Source: Rhodocyclales bacterium
GTDB taxonomy: Bacteria > Pseudomonadota > Gammaproteobacteria > Burkholderiales > Rhodocyclaceae
Direction of reading: 5' to 3'
Assembly (NCBI GenBank): GCA_016235165.1
Contig: JACRLX010000021.1
Span: 336,694 to 400,693, forward strand
Length of the DNA stretch: 64,000 bases
The stretch's first letter is position 1; the number at the start of each line of letters is the position of its first letter. Both the position numbers and the translations under genes were made by a program. The notes below the pieces were generated by a model that saw only the letters and a list, made by a program, of their open reading frames with translations, was not told the DNA's origin and did no database searches. Positions 1 to 9,134 of this stretch are shown one piece after another.

Positions 1-620
1 ACCAGACCCATCGACGCCAGCCGCGCCGGGCTGGCGTCGATGTAAATCTTCTCGTCCTGCACACCGATCAGCTCGATCTTCTTCACATCCGCAACGCGGC
101 GCAGCTCGCGCGCCAAGCGGTCGGCCTCGCGGCGCAGATCGCCCATGCCGTAGCCGGCCTTGTCGTCACGCGCGACCAGGGCGAAAACCTTGATCTGCAC
201 GTCGCCGAACTCGTCGTTGGGGAAAGGCCCTTGCACGCCGGCCGGCAGGGTATGGCGGATGTCGTCGAGTTTCTTGCGTACCTGGCGCCAGGCCTCGGGA
301 ACCTCGGTTTTCGGCGTGTAGTCCTTGAGGATGACGATGGTCAGCGATTCGCCCGGCTTCGACGCCGTGCGCAGCACATCGACCCAGGGGGTTTCGGCCA
401 GCTTCTTCTCGATGCGCTCGGTCAGCTGCTGTTCCACCTGCGCCGCCGAGGCGCCCGGCCACAGCGTACGCACCACCATGACCTTGAAAGTGAAGTCCGG
501 GTCTTCGGCACGGCCGAGCTTGAGAAAGGAAATCACCCCGCCGACCATGAACACGATCATCAGGTAGAGCACCATCGACTGGTGCCGCAGGGCCCATTCG
601 GAAAGATTGAGCTGCCTCAT
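1..620 (-). CDS. RND efflux permease, N-terminal part (runs off the window)
   Basis: This is the first roughly 206 residues of an inner-membrane RND transporter that would export substrates with proton-motive force. The visible part has the RND N-terminus: a short cytoplasmic lead (MRQLNLSERALRHQS), a first membrane helix (VLYLMIVFMVGGVISF), and a periplasmic porter segment beginning GRAEDPDFTFKVMVV and continuing WPGASAAQVEQQ. The ATG overlaps the stop of the preceding adaptor gene by 4 bp (ATGA), so the two are translationally coupled. It is the last visible gene of a tetR-adaptor-permease-adaptor-permease array. The rest lies beyond the left edge. Substrate is unknown; HAE1-type by resemblance. 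Confidence 0.85.
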   Translation of the reverse strand, partial: MRQLNLSEWALRHQSMVLYLMIVFMVGGVISFLKLGRAEDPDFTFKVMVVRTLWPGASAAQVEQQLTERIEKKLAETPWVDVLRTASKPGESLTIVILKDYTPKTEVPEAWRQVRKKLDDIRHTLPAGVQGPFPNDEFGDVQIKVFALVARDDKAGYGMGDLRREADRLARELRRVADVKKIELIGVQDEKIYIDASPARLASMGL

Positions 621-1657
621 TTGGCGTTTGCCTGGGTGACGCGAACCTTTTCGCCGGTGGTCAGCAGATTCACCCCGGCCGCGACGATGGTCTCGCCGCC
701 GGCCAGCCCCTCGCTGACCACGGCACCGGCATCGCTGTAAGCCGTGACGGTAATCTTCTGCAAACTCACCGTGCCGTCAGCGCCGACTGTCCACACGGCG
801 GCCTGGTTGCCCTGCTGGAAGATCGCGGTCAGCGGGATCACCTGCCGGGTCGTGCCGGCGGCATCGGCCTTGGGGAAGCGCACCGTCGCGGTCATGCCCA
901 GCGGCAGGCGCGGGTCGGCATCCTTGAGCGCGATGCGCGCGGCGAAGGTGCGCGTCACCGGGTCGGCGGCCGGCGCGATTTCGCGCAGGCGCCCGGCAAG
1001 TGCCTTGTCGGCGCCGGACCACAGCCTGACCTCGGCCGGCTGGCCAAGCGTGAAGCCGCCGACTTCGCTTTCCGGAAGCGAAATCGCAAGCTCGCGCTCG
1101 CCGTCGGCGGCAAGGCGAAACACCGCCTGGCCGGCGCCGACCACCTGGCCCGGCTCGGCCAGCACCTGACTGATCACGCCGGCGCGATCGGCGACCAGCG
1201 CCGTGTAGGCTGACTGGTTCCTGGCCAGGGCGGCCTGCGCCTCGGCCGCCTTGAAGGCGGTCTCGCGCGCGTCGAGTGCGGCGGCGCTGATGAAGTTCTT
1301 CGCCTTGAGGTCGCGGGTACGCGCCAGGTCGGCGGCGGCGAGCGCCTTCTGCGCCTCGGCCTGCGTGACTTGCAGGGCCGCATCGGCCGCATCGAGCCGC
1401 GCCAGCACCTGGCCAGGCTTGACCGCCTGCCCGACGTCGACGCGACGCTCGACGATCTTGCCGCCGATGCGAAAGCCCAGCGTGGTCTCGACGCGCGCGC
1501 GCACTTCGCCGCTGTAGCTGCGTTCAAGCGTCGAGTTCGCCGTGGCATCAACGCCGACTTTCAGTACGCGCACCAGCTTGGGCGGCGGGGCCGGCGGCTC
1601 GGGCGTGCCGCAGGCGGCGATCAGGGGAAGCAGGAGGGTGAGAGTGGCCTTGCGCAT
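617..1657 (-). CDS. RND periplasmic adaptor lipoprotein (membrane fusion protein)
   Basis: This is a 346-residue HlyD/AcrA-type adaptor that would bridge an RND permease and an outer-membrane channel. The start at 1657 is chosen because it gives a lipoprotein signal (MRKATLTLLLPLIAAC, lipid-anchored Cys16). A longer frame upstream would destroy the signal. A barrel-sandwich/lipoyl segment (GKIVERRVDVGQAVKPGQVL) precedes an Ala-rich helical hairpin, then a beta-barrel region with PLGMTATVRF. It starts 10 bp after the upstream permease stop and overlaps the next permease by 4 bp. Substrate cannot be told from sequence. Confidence 0.88.
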   Translation of the reverse strand: MRKATLTLLLPLIAACGTPEPPAPPPKLVRVLKVGVDATANSTLERSYSGEVRARVETTLGFRIGGKIVERRVDVGQAVKPGQVLARLDAADAALQVTQAEAQKALAAADLARTRDLKAKNFISAAALDARETAFKAAEAQAALARNQSAYTALVADRAGVISQVLAEPGQVVGAGQAVFRLAADGERELAISLPESEVGGFTLGQPAEVRLWSGADKALAGRLREIAPAADPVTRTFAARIALKDADPRLPLGMTATVRFPKADAAGTTRQVIPLTAIFQQGNQAAVWTVGADGTVSLQKITVTAYSDAGAVVSEGLAGGETIVAAGVNLLTTGEKVRVTQANAK

Positions 1658-1667
1658 TGCGGCTCCT

Positions 1668-4600
1668 TCAGGCGTGCGGCTTGGGCAGCAGGCCCTGCAC
1701 GCGGTGGACGAGGTCGTCGACATAGGTGAATACCACGGGAATGACCAGCAGGCTGAGAAAGGTCGAGGTGATCAGGCCGCCGATGACGACGATGGCCATC
1801 GGCGCGCGAAAGCTCGGGTCGGTGCCCAGCCCGATGGCGATCGGCATCATGCCGGCGCCCATCGCCACCGTGGTCATCACGATCGGCCGGGCGCGCTTGC
1901 GGCAGGCATCGAGCAGGGCATGCCAGCGATCGAGGCCGTGCTCGCGCCGCGCCAGCACCACGTAGTCGATCAGCAGGATGGAGTTCTTGGTGGCGATGCC
2001 CATCAGCATGATCAGGCCGATCATCGAGGGCATCGACAGCGCGGTCTGGGTCACGAACAGGGCGAGGAAGGCGCCCGGCACCGAGAGTACCAGCGCGGCG
2101 AGGATGGTCACCGGCTGCACGAAGTCCTTGAACAGCAGCACCAGCACGACGTAAATGCAGAGCACGCCGGTGAGCATGGCCAGGGAAAAGCTTTCGAACA
2201 GTTCGGCCATCGCCTCGGCGTCGCCCACCGTGGTTTGCAGGATGCCCGGCGGCAGCTTCTTCAGCGACGGCAGGGCCAGCGCCTGTTTCTCGACTTCGCC
2301 CAGCGGCTGGCCGTTGAGCTCGATTTCGAAATTGACGTTGCGCAGCCGGTCGTAGCGGTCGATCTCGGCCGGCCCGCCGGTAATCGCCAGTTCGGCCACC
2401 GTGGCGATCATCACCTGGCCGTGCCTGCCCGGTACGGTGAGCCGCGACAGCAGGCCGAGGTCCTGGCGCGCCGCCGCCGGCAGCTTGACCACGATGGGCA
2501 CCTGGCGCTGGGCGAGGTTCAGTTTGGGCATGCTCTGGTCGTAATCGCCGGAGGTGGCGATGCGCAGCACGTCGGCAATCGCCGCCGAACTGACGCCCAG
2601 GTCGGCCATGCGGCTGAAATCGGGTTTGACCACCAGCTCCGGCCGCGTCAGGCTGGCCGTGCTGGTGACGGCGCCGATGCCGGGAATGCTGCGCAGCTCG
2701 CGCTCGACCTTGGGCGCGTGCTCGGCCAGCAGGGGGCCGTTTTCGCTCGCCAGCACCAGGATGTACTTTTCGTTGGAGCCGCCGAGGCCGACCTTGTACT
2801 GAACACCGGGCAGGGCCAGCAGGGCGTTGCGCAACTCCTGCTCGACTGCCTGCTTGGTGACGCCGCCGCGGTCCTGGCGCGGCGTCAGGTTGATGGTCAG
2901 CGTCGCCTTGCGCACCTCGGCCGCGCCGCGCGGCATGAAGGGGTCGCTGCCCGCGGCGCCGCCGCCGATCGCCGTGTACACCATCTTCACGTGCGGGTTG
3001 CGGGCCACGATGCCACGCGCCTGTTCCGCCGCCGCGTGGGTGTCGCGGAAACTGCTGCCGGGCGGCAGCGAAAGATAGACCTGGGTCTGCGACAAGTCGT
3101 CGGGCGGCAGGAAGCCGGTCGGCAACAAGGGCACCAGCGCAAACGAGCCGACGAAGAAGACAGCCGCGGCAAGCAGGGTCAGCACCCGATGCTTGAGGCA
3201 CCAGCTCACCCAGCCGACGTAAATCCCCATCCAGCGCGGCTCGTGGTGCTCGCGACGCGGCGGGCGCAGCAGGTAGGCGGCCATCATCGGCGTCAGCATG
3301 CGCGCCACCACCAGCGAAAAGAACACCGCAATCGCCGCCGTCCAGCCGAACTGGACGAAGAACTTGCCCGCCACACCGCCCATGAAGGCGGTCGGCAGGA
3401 ACACCGCGATCAGGGTGAAGGTGGTGGCGATCACGGCGAGGCCAATCTCGTCGGCGGCCTCCATCGCCGCCCGGTAGGGCGACTTGCCGTCGCGCAGGTG
3501 GCGCATGATGTTCTCGATCTCGACGATCGCGTCGTCGACCAGGATGCCAACCACCAGCGACATCGAGAGCAGGGTCACGATATTCAGCGTGAAGCCCATC
3601 AGGTACATCACGGCGAAGGTCGGAATCGCCGACAGCGGCAGGGCCGTGGCCGAAACGAAGGTCGCCCGCCCGTCGCGCAGGAAGAGCCAGACCACCAGCA
3701 CCGCCAGTACCGCGCCCTCAACCAGCAAGGCCATCGAGCCTTCGTAATTCTCGATCACCGGATCGACGAAGTTGAAGGCTTCGGTGACCACGATGTCGGG
3801 GTGCTCGCGCTTGAGCTTTTCCAAAGCGGCGCGCGTGCCGGCTGCGACATCGACTTCGCTGGCGCCCTTGCTGCGCGTGATTTCGAAGCCGACCACCGGC
3901 TTGCCGTTGAGCAGGGCCGCCGCACGCTGCTCGGCCACCGTGTCGCTCACCGTCGCCAGTTCGGCCAGCCGAACGCGGCGCCCGTCGACCAGCGTGATCT
4001 CGATCTGCCCCACCTCGGCGGCAGTCTGCACCGTGGCGATGGTGCGCACCGACTGCTCGGCGCCGCCGATATCGGCGCGGCCGCCGGAGGCCTCCTGCTG
4101 CACCTGGCGCAACTGGCGCGAGACTTCGCCCGCCGTGGCGCGCAGGGCCAGCAGGCGATCCGGATCGAGCTCGACGCGCACCTCGCGCGTGACGCCGCCG
4201 ACGCGCGCCACGGCGCCGACGCCACGCACGCTGAGCATGGCCTTGGCGATGCTGTTGTCGACCAACCAGGACAGGGCCTCCTCGTCCATCCGGGTCGAGG
4301 CCACGGTGTAAGTCAGGATCGGCGCCCCGGCGACGTTCATCTTGGTAATCACCGGGTCCTTCAGGTCGCCCGGCAGGTCGGCGCGAATGCGCGACACGGC
4401 GTCGCGCACCTCGTCGAGCGCCTCCTGGCTGGGCTTCTCGATGCGGAACTCGACGGTGACCAGCGCGGTGCCGTCCTGCACCTTGGTGTAAATATGCTTG
4501 ATGCCCTGCAGGGTGGCCACGGCGTTCTCTATCTTGCGCGCCACCTCGGTTTCCAGTTGCGCCGGCGCCGCGCCGGGCAAGGTGGCGGTCACCGTCACCG

Positions 4601-4730
4601 TCGGCAGGTCGATGTCCATGAACTGCTGGATGCGCATGTACTTGAAGGCCAGCAGGCCCGCCAGCGTGAGCAGCAGGAACAGCAGCACCGCCGGGATGGG
4701 GTTGCGGATCGACCAGGCGGAGACGTTCAT
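1668..4730 (-). CDS. RND family efflux permease (HAE1-like)
   Basis: This is a complete RND inner-membrane pump of 1,020 residues, the usual length. It begins MNVSAWSIRNPIPAVLLF and has the two-fold repeat of 12 membrane helices and two large periplasmic loops. The helix-4 proton-relay motif GILVDDAIVEIEN and the helix-10 motif GIATKNSILLIDY are present. The start at 4730 is preferred over an in-frame ATG seven codons upstream, which lies in a GC-rich intergenic repeat. It lies between two adaptor genes in one minus-strand run under a TetR gene. It probably exports hydrophobic toxic compounds, but the substrate is unknown. Confidence 0.9.
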   Translation of the reverse strand: MNVSAWSIRNPIPAVLLFLLLTLAGLLAFKYMRIQQFMDIDLPTVTVTATLPGAAPAQLETEVARKIENAVATLQGIKHIYTKVQDGTALVTVEFRIEKPSQEALDEVRDAVSRIRADLPGDLKDPVITKMNVAGAPILTYTVASTRMDEEALSWLVDNSIAKAMLSVRGVGAVARVGGVTREVRVELDPDRLLALRATAGEVSRQLRQVQQEASGGRADIGGAEQSVRTIATVQTAAEVGQIEITLVDGRRVRLAELATVSDTVAEQRAAALLNGKPVVGFEITRSKGASEVDVAAGTRAALEKLKREHPDIVVTEAFNFVDPVIENYEGSMALLVEGAVLAVLVVWLFLRDGRATFVSATALPLSAIPTFAVMYLMGFTLNIVTLLSMSLVVGILVDDAIVEIENIMRHLRDGKSPYRAAMEAADEIGLAVIATTFTLIAVFLPTAFMGGVAGKFFVQFGWTAAIAVFFSLVVARMLTPMMAAYLLRPPRREHHEPRWMGIYVGWVSWCLKHRVLTLLAAAVFFVGSFALVPLLPTGFLPPDDLSQTQVYLSLPPGSSFRDTHAAAEQARGIVARNPHVKMVYTAIGGGAAGSDPFMPRGAAEVRKATLTINLTPRQDRGGVTKQAVEQELRNALLALPGVQYKVGLGGSNEKYILVLASENGPLLAEHAPKVERELRSIPGIGAVTSTASLTRPELVVKPDFSRMADLGVSSAAIADVLRIATSGDYDQSMPKLNLAQRQVPIVVKLPAAARQDLGLLSRLTVPGRHGQVMIATVAELAITGGPAEIDRYDRLRNVNFEIELNGQPLGEVEKQALALPSLKKLPPGILQTTVGDAEAMAELFESFSLAMLTGVLCIYVVLVLLFKDFVQPVTILAALVLSVPGAFLALFVTQTALSMPSMIGLIMLMGIATKNSILLIDYVVLARREHGLDRWHALLDACRKRARPIVMTTVAMGAGMMPIAIGLGTDPSFRAPMAIVVIGGLITSTFLSLLVIPVVFTYVDDLVHRVQGLLPKPHA

Positions 4731-4734
4731 TTCG

Positions 4735-4809
4735 CCACCGGGCCGCCCCAAGGCGGAAAGCGCCCCCCCTGGGGGGGCAGCGAGCTGGATTTGCGAGCGT
4801 GGGGGGCAA
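4735..4809. repeat. GC-rich intergenic repeat with two hairpins
   Basis: The spacer between adaptor and permease holds two perfect stems. One is CCGCC-CCAA-GGCGG at 4743-4756. The other is GCCCCCCC-T-GGGGGGGC at 4762-4778. A third run of G follows near 4801. This resembles the CCCCCCACGCTC-type dispersed intergenic repeat that is common in betaproteobacterial genomes (recalled from general experience, not searched here). It could tune the expression ratio of the two pump genes. Confidence 0.55.
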
Positions 4810-5892
4810 TCATTTGCCTGGCTTTGCCTCGCTGTCTACCACGCGCACCGTGTCGCCGTCGGCGAGGAAGCCGACGCCGCCCGCTACAACACGGGCAGTC
4901 GGATCCAGTCCGGAGATCTCGACCCGATCATCGACGCGGCGACCGGGCGTGACCTTGAGCTGCTGCACCTTGCCGCCCTCGACGCGGAATACATAGGCAA
5001 AGCCCTCACGCAGCAGCACTGCCGCTTGCGGCACAGTCACGGCGGGCCTGACGCCAAGGCGGAACTCGCCGCGCGCGAACATGCCGGCGCTGATCCGTTG
5101 CGCCGCGTCGGCCGGCAGATCGACATACACCAGCGCGGTATGCGTGCGCGCATCGACCGTAGGCGCGACGACGCGAACCTTGCCTTCGATGTGCTCGCCG
5201 GCCGGCGTCGTCACCAGCGCCGGCGTGCCCGGATGCAGCCGCGACAAGTCAGCGGCGCCGACCTCGGCACGCCATTCGAGGCGGCCGCCGCGTATCAGGC
5301 GGAACAGTTCTTGGCCTGGCTGCACGGTGGCGCCGACGGTGGCACTGCGCGCCGAAACGATGCCGGCATCCGGCGCCAGAATTTCGGCCTTGGCCTTGCG
5401 CAGGCCGGCGCTGTTCTGCCGCGCCTTCGCCGCCTCGACCCGTGCCTGGGCGGTTTCGGCCCCTGCCTGGGCCTGCGTCAGCTGCTGGGCACTGTAGAAA
5501 CCCTTGTCGCGCAACTGGCGGGCGCGCTCCAGGCTGGCGCGCGCCTCGGCCAGCGCCGCTGCGGCTTCGGCGACGCCGGCGCGGGTCTCCGCCAGCTCGC
5601 TATCGACGGTCTCCGGCGCGATGCGCGCCAGCACCTGGCCGCGCGCCACCACGTCGCCGACACTGGCGCGCACCTCGACGATGCGCTGATTGGCGAGCTC
5701 GGGACCGATGATGGCCTCCTGCCAGGCCGCGACATTGCCACCGGCGGTGAAGGTCTGCGGCCAATCCAGGGTTTGCGGCTGCACGATGGCCACGCTCAGG
5801 GCTGGCTTGGCGGCCGGCGGCACCTTGGCCTCGGGAACAGTTTCGCCGCAGGCGGCGAGTACGGCAACGGCCGCCAGCAGCATCCGTTTCAT
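4810..5892 (-). CDS. RND periplasmic adaptor lipoprotein (membrane fusion protein)
   Basis: This is a second HlyD/AcrA-type adaptor of 360 residues. The start at 5892 overlaps the tetR stop by 4 bp (ATGA) and gives a lipoprotein signal MKRMLLAAVAVLAACGE with the lipobox Cys at 15. A barrel-sandwich segment (ASVGDVVARGQVLARI) flanks a long Ala/Glu-rich hairpin (ETRAGVAEAAAALAEAR), followed by a GATVQPGQELFRL segment and a C-terminal membrane-proximal domain. It is the first pump gene after the regulator and serves the permease at 1668-4730. Confidence 0.88.
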   Translation of the reverse strand: MKRMLLAAVAVLAACGETVPEAKVPPAAKPALSVAIVQPQTLDWPQTFTAGGNVAAWQEAIIGPELANQRIVEVRASVGDVVARGQVLARIAPETVDSELAETRAGVAEAAAALAEARASLERARQLRDKGFYSAQQLTQAQAGAETAQARVEAAKARQNSAGLRKAKAEILAPDAGIVSARSATVGATVQPGQELFRLIRGGRLEWRAEVGAADLSRLHPGTPALVTTPAGEHIEGKVRVVAPTVDARTHTALVYVDLPADAAQRISAGMFARGEFRLGVRPAVTVPQAAVLLREGFAYVFRVEGGKVQQLKVTPGRRVDDRVEISGLDPTARVVAGGVGFLADGDTVRVVDSEAKPGK

Positions 5893-6524
5893 GTCGCCTC
5901 CCCGGTCGCCAGGCCGCGCAAGGCGATATCGAGATGCGTATCGAGATAGCTCTCCGGATCGTGGCCGCCGCAGCCGCAGGCACCCAGCGAATAGCGCCAG
6001 ATCAGCAGCATCAGCACCGGAGCGAAGATGACGTCGATCGCAGTCTCGACATCGACGGCACGAAACTCCCCGCGCTCGATGCCGCGCCGCAGGACGCGGC
6101 GCATCAACTCCCGGCCGCGGGTGATCACGGCTTCGTTGTAGTAGGCCGCCAGCTCGGGGAAATTGCGGGCCTCGCTGATCATCAGCTTGGGCACGCCACC
6201 CAGGGCGCTGCTGCCGATGCGCTGCCACCACTCGCGAATCAGCGTGCGCAACAATTCCGCGCTGCCGCCTTCGAAGGTGTCGACCAGCCCGGCACCGGCT
6301 TCGAGGATGGGCACGATGCCTTCCTGGATCACGGCCTTGAACAAGGCATCCTTGCCGTCGAAATAGAGGTAGAGCGTGCCCTTGGAGACGCCGGCGCGGG
6401 CCGCCACGTCATCCAGCCGGGTGGCGGCAAAGCCTTTCTCGACAAAGAGTTCCAGCGCCGCAGCGGTAAGCTCGGCGGGGCGCGCTTGCTTGCGACGCTG
6501 ACGGGGGTGGGCGAGGGCTTCCAT
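5889..6524 (-). CDS. TetR/AcrR family transcriptional repressor
   Basis: This is a 211-residue repressor with an N-terminal helix-turn-helix: a basic lead, then AALELFVEKGFAATRLDDVAARAGVSKGTLYLYF at about residues 22-55, the classic TetR signature. The rest is helical ligand-binding and dimerisation sequence with no assigned ligand. ATG at 6524 is taken; a TTG one codon upstream is less likely. It is the first gene of the efflux array and is coupled to the adaptor by a 4-bp overlap. A perfect palindrome 17 bp upstream of its start is the obvious autoregulatory operator. Confidence 0.92.
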   Translation of the reverse strand: MEALAHPRQRRKQARPAELTAAALELFVEKGFAATRLDDVAARAGVSKGTLYLYFDGKDALFKAVIQEGIVPILEAGAGLVDTFEGGSAELLRTLIREWWQRIGSSALGGVPKLMISEARNFPELAAYYNEAVITRGRELMRRVLRRGIERGEFRAVDVETAIDVIFAPVLMLLIWRYSLGACGCGGHDPESYLDTHLDIALRGLATGEAT

Positions 6525-6540
6525 CAAATCAACTCAAGTT

Positions 6541-6554
6541 ACTGACCGGTCAGT
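6541..6554. promoter_or_regulatory. Palindromic TetR-type operator
   Basis: ACTGACCGGTCAGT is a perfect 14-bp palindrome followed by a further CAGT. It sits in the spacer between the divergent tetR and guaC genes, close to the tetR start. Related TGACCGGTCA-centred dyads are common TetR-family operators. Assignment to this TetR is by position. Confidence 0.7.
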
Positions 6555-6647
6555 CAGTATCTCAGGCTTGAACTTCGTGGTCAACCCCGGAACAGGGGGC
6601 TCCGCACTGCCCGGTGCGGTAAGCTGTGCTACGGACAAGGCAAAGCC

Positions 6648-7688
6648 ATGCGCATCGAAGAAGACCTCAAGCTGGATTTTCAGGACGTGCTGATCCGTCC
6701 CAAGCGCTCGACGCTGACCTCGCGTTCGGAGGTCGACATCTCGCGCGAATTCGTCTTTCGCCACTCGGGCCGGCGCTACCACGGCGTGCCCATCATCGCC
6801 GCCAACATGGACACGGTCGGCAGCTTCGAGATGGCGCGGGCGCTGGCCCGCCACCGTCTGGCCACGGCCCTGCACAAGCACTATGACGAAGCCGCGCTGG
6901 CGGCCTTCTTCGGCGAACTTGCCGACGATGTCACGGTGTTCTATTCGATGGGCATCACGCGCGAGGACTACGACAAGTTCCACCGCGTCAAGGAGGCGGC
7001 GGGCAATGCCATTTCCTGCGTCTGCGTCGATGTCGCCAATGGCTATACCAAGTCCTTCGTCGATTTCCTGCACACGCTGCGCGCCGCCTACCCGGCGATC
7101 ACCATCATGGCCGGCAACGTGGTCACCGGCGAAATGGCGGAAGAACTGATCCTCGACGGCGCCGACATCGTCAAGGTCGGCATCGGCCCCGGCTCGGTGT
7201 GCACCACGCGCAAGATGACGGGCGTGGGCTACCCGCAGCTTTCCGCCATCATCGAGTGCGCCGACGCCGCCCACGGCCTGGGCGGGCTGATCTGCGCCGA
7301 CGGCGGCTGCACCTCGGCCGGGGACCTGGCCAAGGCCTTCGGCGGCGGCGCCGATTTCGTCATGCTCGGCGGCATGCTCGCCGGTCACGATGAATGCATG
7401 GGCGAAATCGTCGCAGAAAACGGCGAGCGCAAGATGCGCTTCTACGGCATGAGCTCGCGCGCGGCGATGGACAGGCATGCCGGCGGCGTCGCCCCCTACC
7501 GTGCCAGCGAAGGCAAGGAAGTGCTGCTCGACTGTCGCGGCCCGGTCGACGCCACGGTGCAGGAAATCCTCGGCGGCGTGCGCTCGGCCTGCACCTATGT
7601 CGGCGCCCACAAGCTGCGCGAGTTGTCCAAGCGCACCACCTTCGTCCGAGTCGCGCGGCAACTCAACAACGTCTTCGGCCAGTCGTGA
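6648..7688 (+). CDS. guaC: GMP reductase
   Basis: This 346-residue enzyme reductively deaminates GMP to IMP with NADPH in purine salvage. It has the IMPDH/GMPR barrel throughout. The N-terminus is [20 protein letters not shown], the substrate loop is [17 protein letters not shown] with the catalytic Cys, and the phosphate-binding segment is [12 protein letters not shown]. There is no CBS-domain insertion, which argues for GuaC rather than GuaB. Its stop overlaps the GTG start of the next gene (GTGA). It is divergent from the efflux regulator. Confidence 0.95.
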   Translation: MRIEEDLKLDFQDVLIRPKRSTLTSRSEVDISREFVFRHSGRRYHGVPIIAANMDTVGSFEMARALARHRLATALHKHYDEAALAAFFGELADDVTVFYSMGITREDYDKFHRVKEAAGNAISCVCVDVANGYTKSFVDFLHTLRAAYPAITIMAGNVVTGEMAEELILDGADIVKVGIGPGSVCTTRKMTGVGYPQLSAIIECADAAHGLGGLICADGGCTSAGDLAKAFGGGADFVMLGGMLAGHDECMGEIVAENGERKMRFYGMSSRAAMDRHAGGVAPYRASEGKEVLLDCRGPVDATVQEILGGVRSACTYVGAHKLRELSKRTTFVRVARQLNNVFGQS

Positions 7689-8320
7689 AGGCTGCCGCGC
7701 TGCCGCGCCTCGCCATCGTCACGCTGCTGCTGGCGCTCGCCGCCTGCGGCGGCAAACCCAAGGAAGCCGTGCTACCCGCCGGCGCCAAGGTGCTGGCCCT
7801 GGGCGACAGCCTGACCGCACCGCACGGCGTGCAGCCGCAGGAAGCCTGGCCGACGCTGCTGGCGCAAAAGACCGGCTGGCAGGTGATCAACGGCGGCATC
7901 AGCGGCAATACCAGCGGCGACGCCATGGCCCGCCTGCCGGCGCTGCTGGAGGAACACCAGCCGCAACTGGTACTGGTTACCCTGGGTGGCAACGACATGC
8001 TGCGCAAGCTGCCGGCAGAGCAGACCGTCGCCAACCTCAGCCGCATGCTGGACATGGCGCGCAGTAAAGGCGCGAAAGTCGTGCTGCTGGCCACGCCCAA
8101 GCCCAGCCTTGCCGGCGCGGTATTCAACAACCTGTCGGCGGCCGACTTCTACGAGGATGTCGCCAAGGAGAGAAAGGTGCCGCTGATCAAGGACGCCCTG
8201 CCCGAGGTGCTCTCGGACACGGCCATGAAAAGCGACCAGCTGCATCCCAACAGCGCCGGACATGCCAAGCTCGGCGAACTGATCCACGCGGATTTGATCA
8301 AGATCGGCTTCGCGCGCTGA
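7685..8320 (+). CDS. TesA-like SGNH/GDSL esterase lipoprotein
   Basis: This is a 211-residue SGNH hydrolase, probably an arylesterase, thioesterase or lysophospholipase of the TesA family in the periplasm. A GTG start overlapping the guaC stop gives a lipoprotein signal ([15 protein letters not shown]). SGNH blocks are visible: ALGDSLT (nucleophile Ser), [16 protein letters not shown], and the C-terminal [10 protein letters not shown] catalytic Asp-His. It is translationally coupled to guaC, but no functional link is obvious. Lipidation is somewhat unusual, since many TesA proteins are soluble. Confidence 0.85.
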   Translation: MKAAALPRLAIVTLLLALAACGGKPKEAVLPAGAKVLALGDSLTAPHGVQPQEAWPTLLAQKTGWQVINGGISGNTSGDAMARLPALLEEHQPQLVLVTLGGNDMLRKLPAEQTVANLSRMLDMARSKGAKVVLLATPKPSLAGAVFNNLSAADFYEDVAKERKVPLIKDALPEVLSDTAMKSDQLHPNSAGHAKLGELIHADLIKIGFAR

Positions 8321-8350
8321 GAGCCCGCTCCGGCGCAGGACCGCACCGCC

Positions 8351-9025
8351 ATGAATACGCTCTATCGCTCCCATATCGAAATCTGTCGCCTGCTCGAGGC
8401 GCTGGCGGCCAGGCGCAGTTCCCTGTTCGTGGAATTCGACTCCAGGACGGTCGGGTCGCGCATCCTGCGTGTCAATCCCGACGAGGGCCATTTCGACTGC
8501 GCCTACGGCACCAACAAGCGGCAGAACGGCAGGATGCTCAAGGCGACTTCCCTGAAGCTCACTTCGCACCTCCAGGATGCGGACCTGGTGTTCGAGGTTT
8601 CGAATCCCGCCGAAGTCGAATTCGACGGTCAACCCGCGGTTCGCTTCGCCCTGCCGGACGTGCTCGTTCGCTACCACGGGCGCAAGGCACCGCGCTTTTC
8701 CGTCGCCGGCGACGCGTCCCTGCGCTGCATCGCCGATACCGCCGGCATCCTGCCCTTCGAGGCGCACATCATCGACATCAGTCACGACGGTCTCGGCGGA
8801 ATTGTCTTCGATCGCGATATCAGGCTCGAAGCGGGCGCGGTGCTCAGATGCTGTCGCATCATCACCCATGACGGCAAGGCGGTAGTCGCCGACCTGGAAG
8901 TGCGCCACCTGACCGCGATCACGCTTGCGGACGGCAGCCCGGCGTTGCGGGCGGGCTTTCGCTTCATCCAGGCACCCGCCGAAATACCGGAGCTGATCAA
9001 CTTCTACAACCAGGAATTTGACTAG
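8351..9025 (+). CDS. YcgR-like PilZ-domain c-di-GMP effector
   Basis: This is a 224-residue cytoplasmic protein with a YcgR-N-like half and a C-terminal PilZ domain. The two c-di-GMP-binding signatures are RKAPR at residues 111-115 and DISHDGLGG at 142-150, matching RxxxR and (D/N)xSxxG. In enteric relatives such proteins brake the flagellar motor when c-di-GMP is high. No motility genes adjoin it here apart from the Pil-Chp cluster 16 kb away. Its stop codon lies in the left arm of a long hairpin. Confidence 0.85.
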   Translation: MNTLYRSHIEICRLLEALAARRSSLFVEFDSRTVGSRILRVNPDEGHFDCAYGTNKRQNGRMLKATSLKLTSHLQDADLVFEVSNPAEVEFDGQPAVRFALPDVLVRYHGRKAPRFSVAGDASLRCIADTAGILPFEAHIIDISHDGLGGIVFDRDIRLEAGAVLRCCRIITHDGKAVVADLEVRHLTAITLADGSPALRAGFRFIQAPAEIPELINFYNQEFD

Positions 9026-9076
9026 GGTCTGTTCTCATTTAGTCGGCGCGATGCGCCTAAATGAGAACAGACCCTA
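9023..9076. repeat. Long hairpin: 20-bp perfect inverted repeat
   Basis: The arms at 9023-9042 (TAGGGTCTGTTCTCATTTAG) and 9057-9076 are exact reverse complements. The 14-nt middle contains a further GCGC-GAT-GCGC stem, so nearly the whole 54 nt folds. The first three bases are the stop codon of the PilZ gene. There is no T-tract, so it is not a textbook terminator, although a stem this strong could stop transcription or protect mRNA ends. The form suggests a REP/MITE-like dispersed element. Confidence 0.85.
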
Positions 9077-9104
9077 GCCCAGCCCTGCCCGTCATCACAA
9101 TCAG

Positions 9105-9120
9105 ATAGGGGACACGTTTC
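9105..9120. repeat. Possible RAYT/REP-associated sequence fragment
   Basis: ATAGGGGACACGTTTC resembles the AGGGGACAG/ACACGTTT tails often seen next to REP-associated tyrosine transposase genes in proteobacteria (recollection, not searched). With the adjoining hairpin it may be a remnant of such an element. No transposase is present. Confidence 0.35.
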
Positions 9121-9134
9121 CGCATGGCAAACCG

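Noticed and set aside
1542..4952. Open frame of over 1,100 codons antisense to the RND permease
   Set aside because: His/Arg/Gln-rich composition with no domain. The RND protein on the minus strand is unmistakable.
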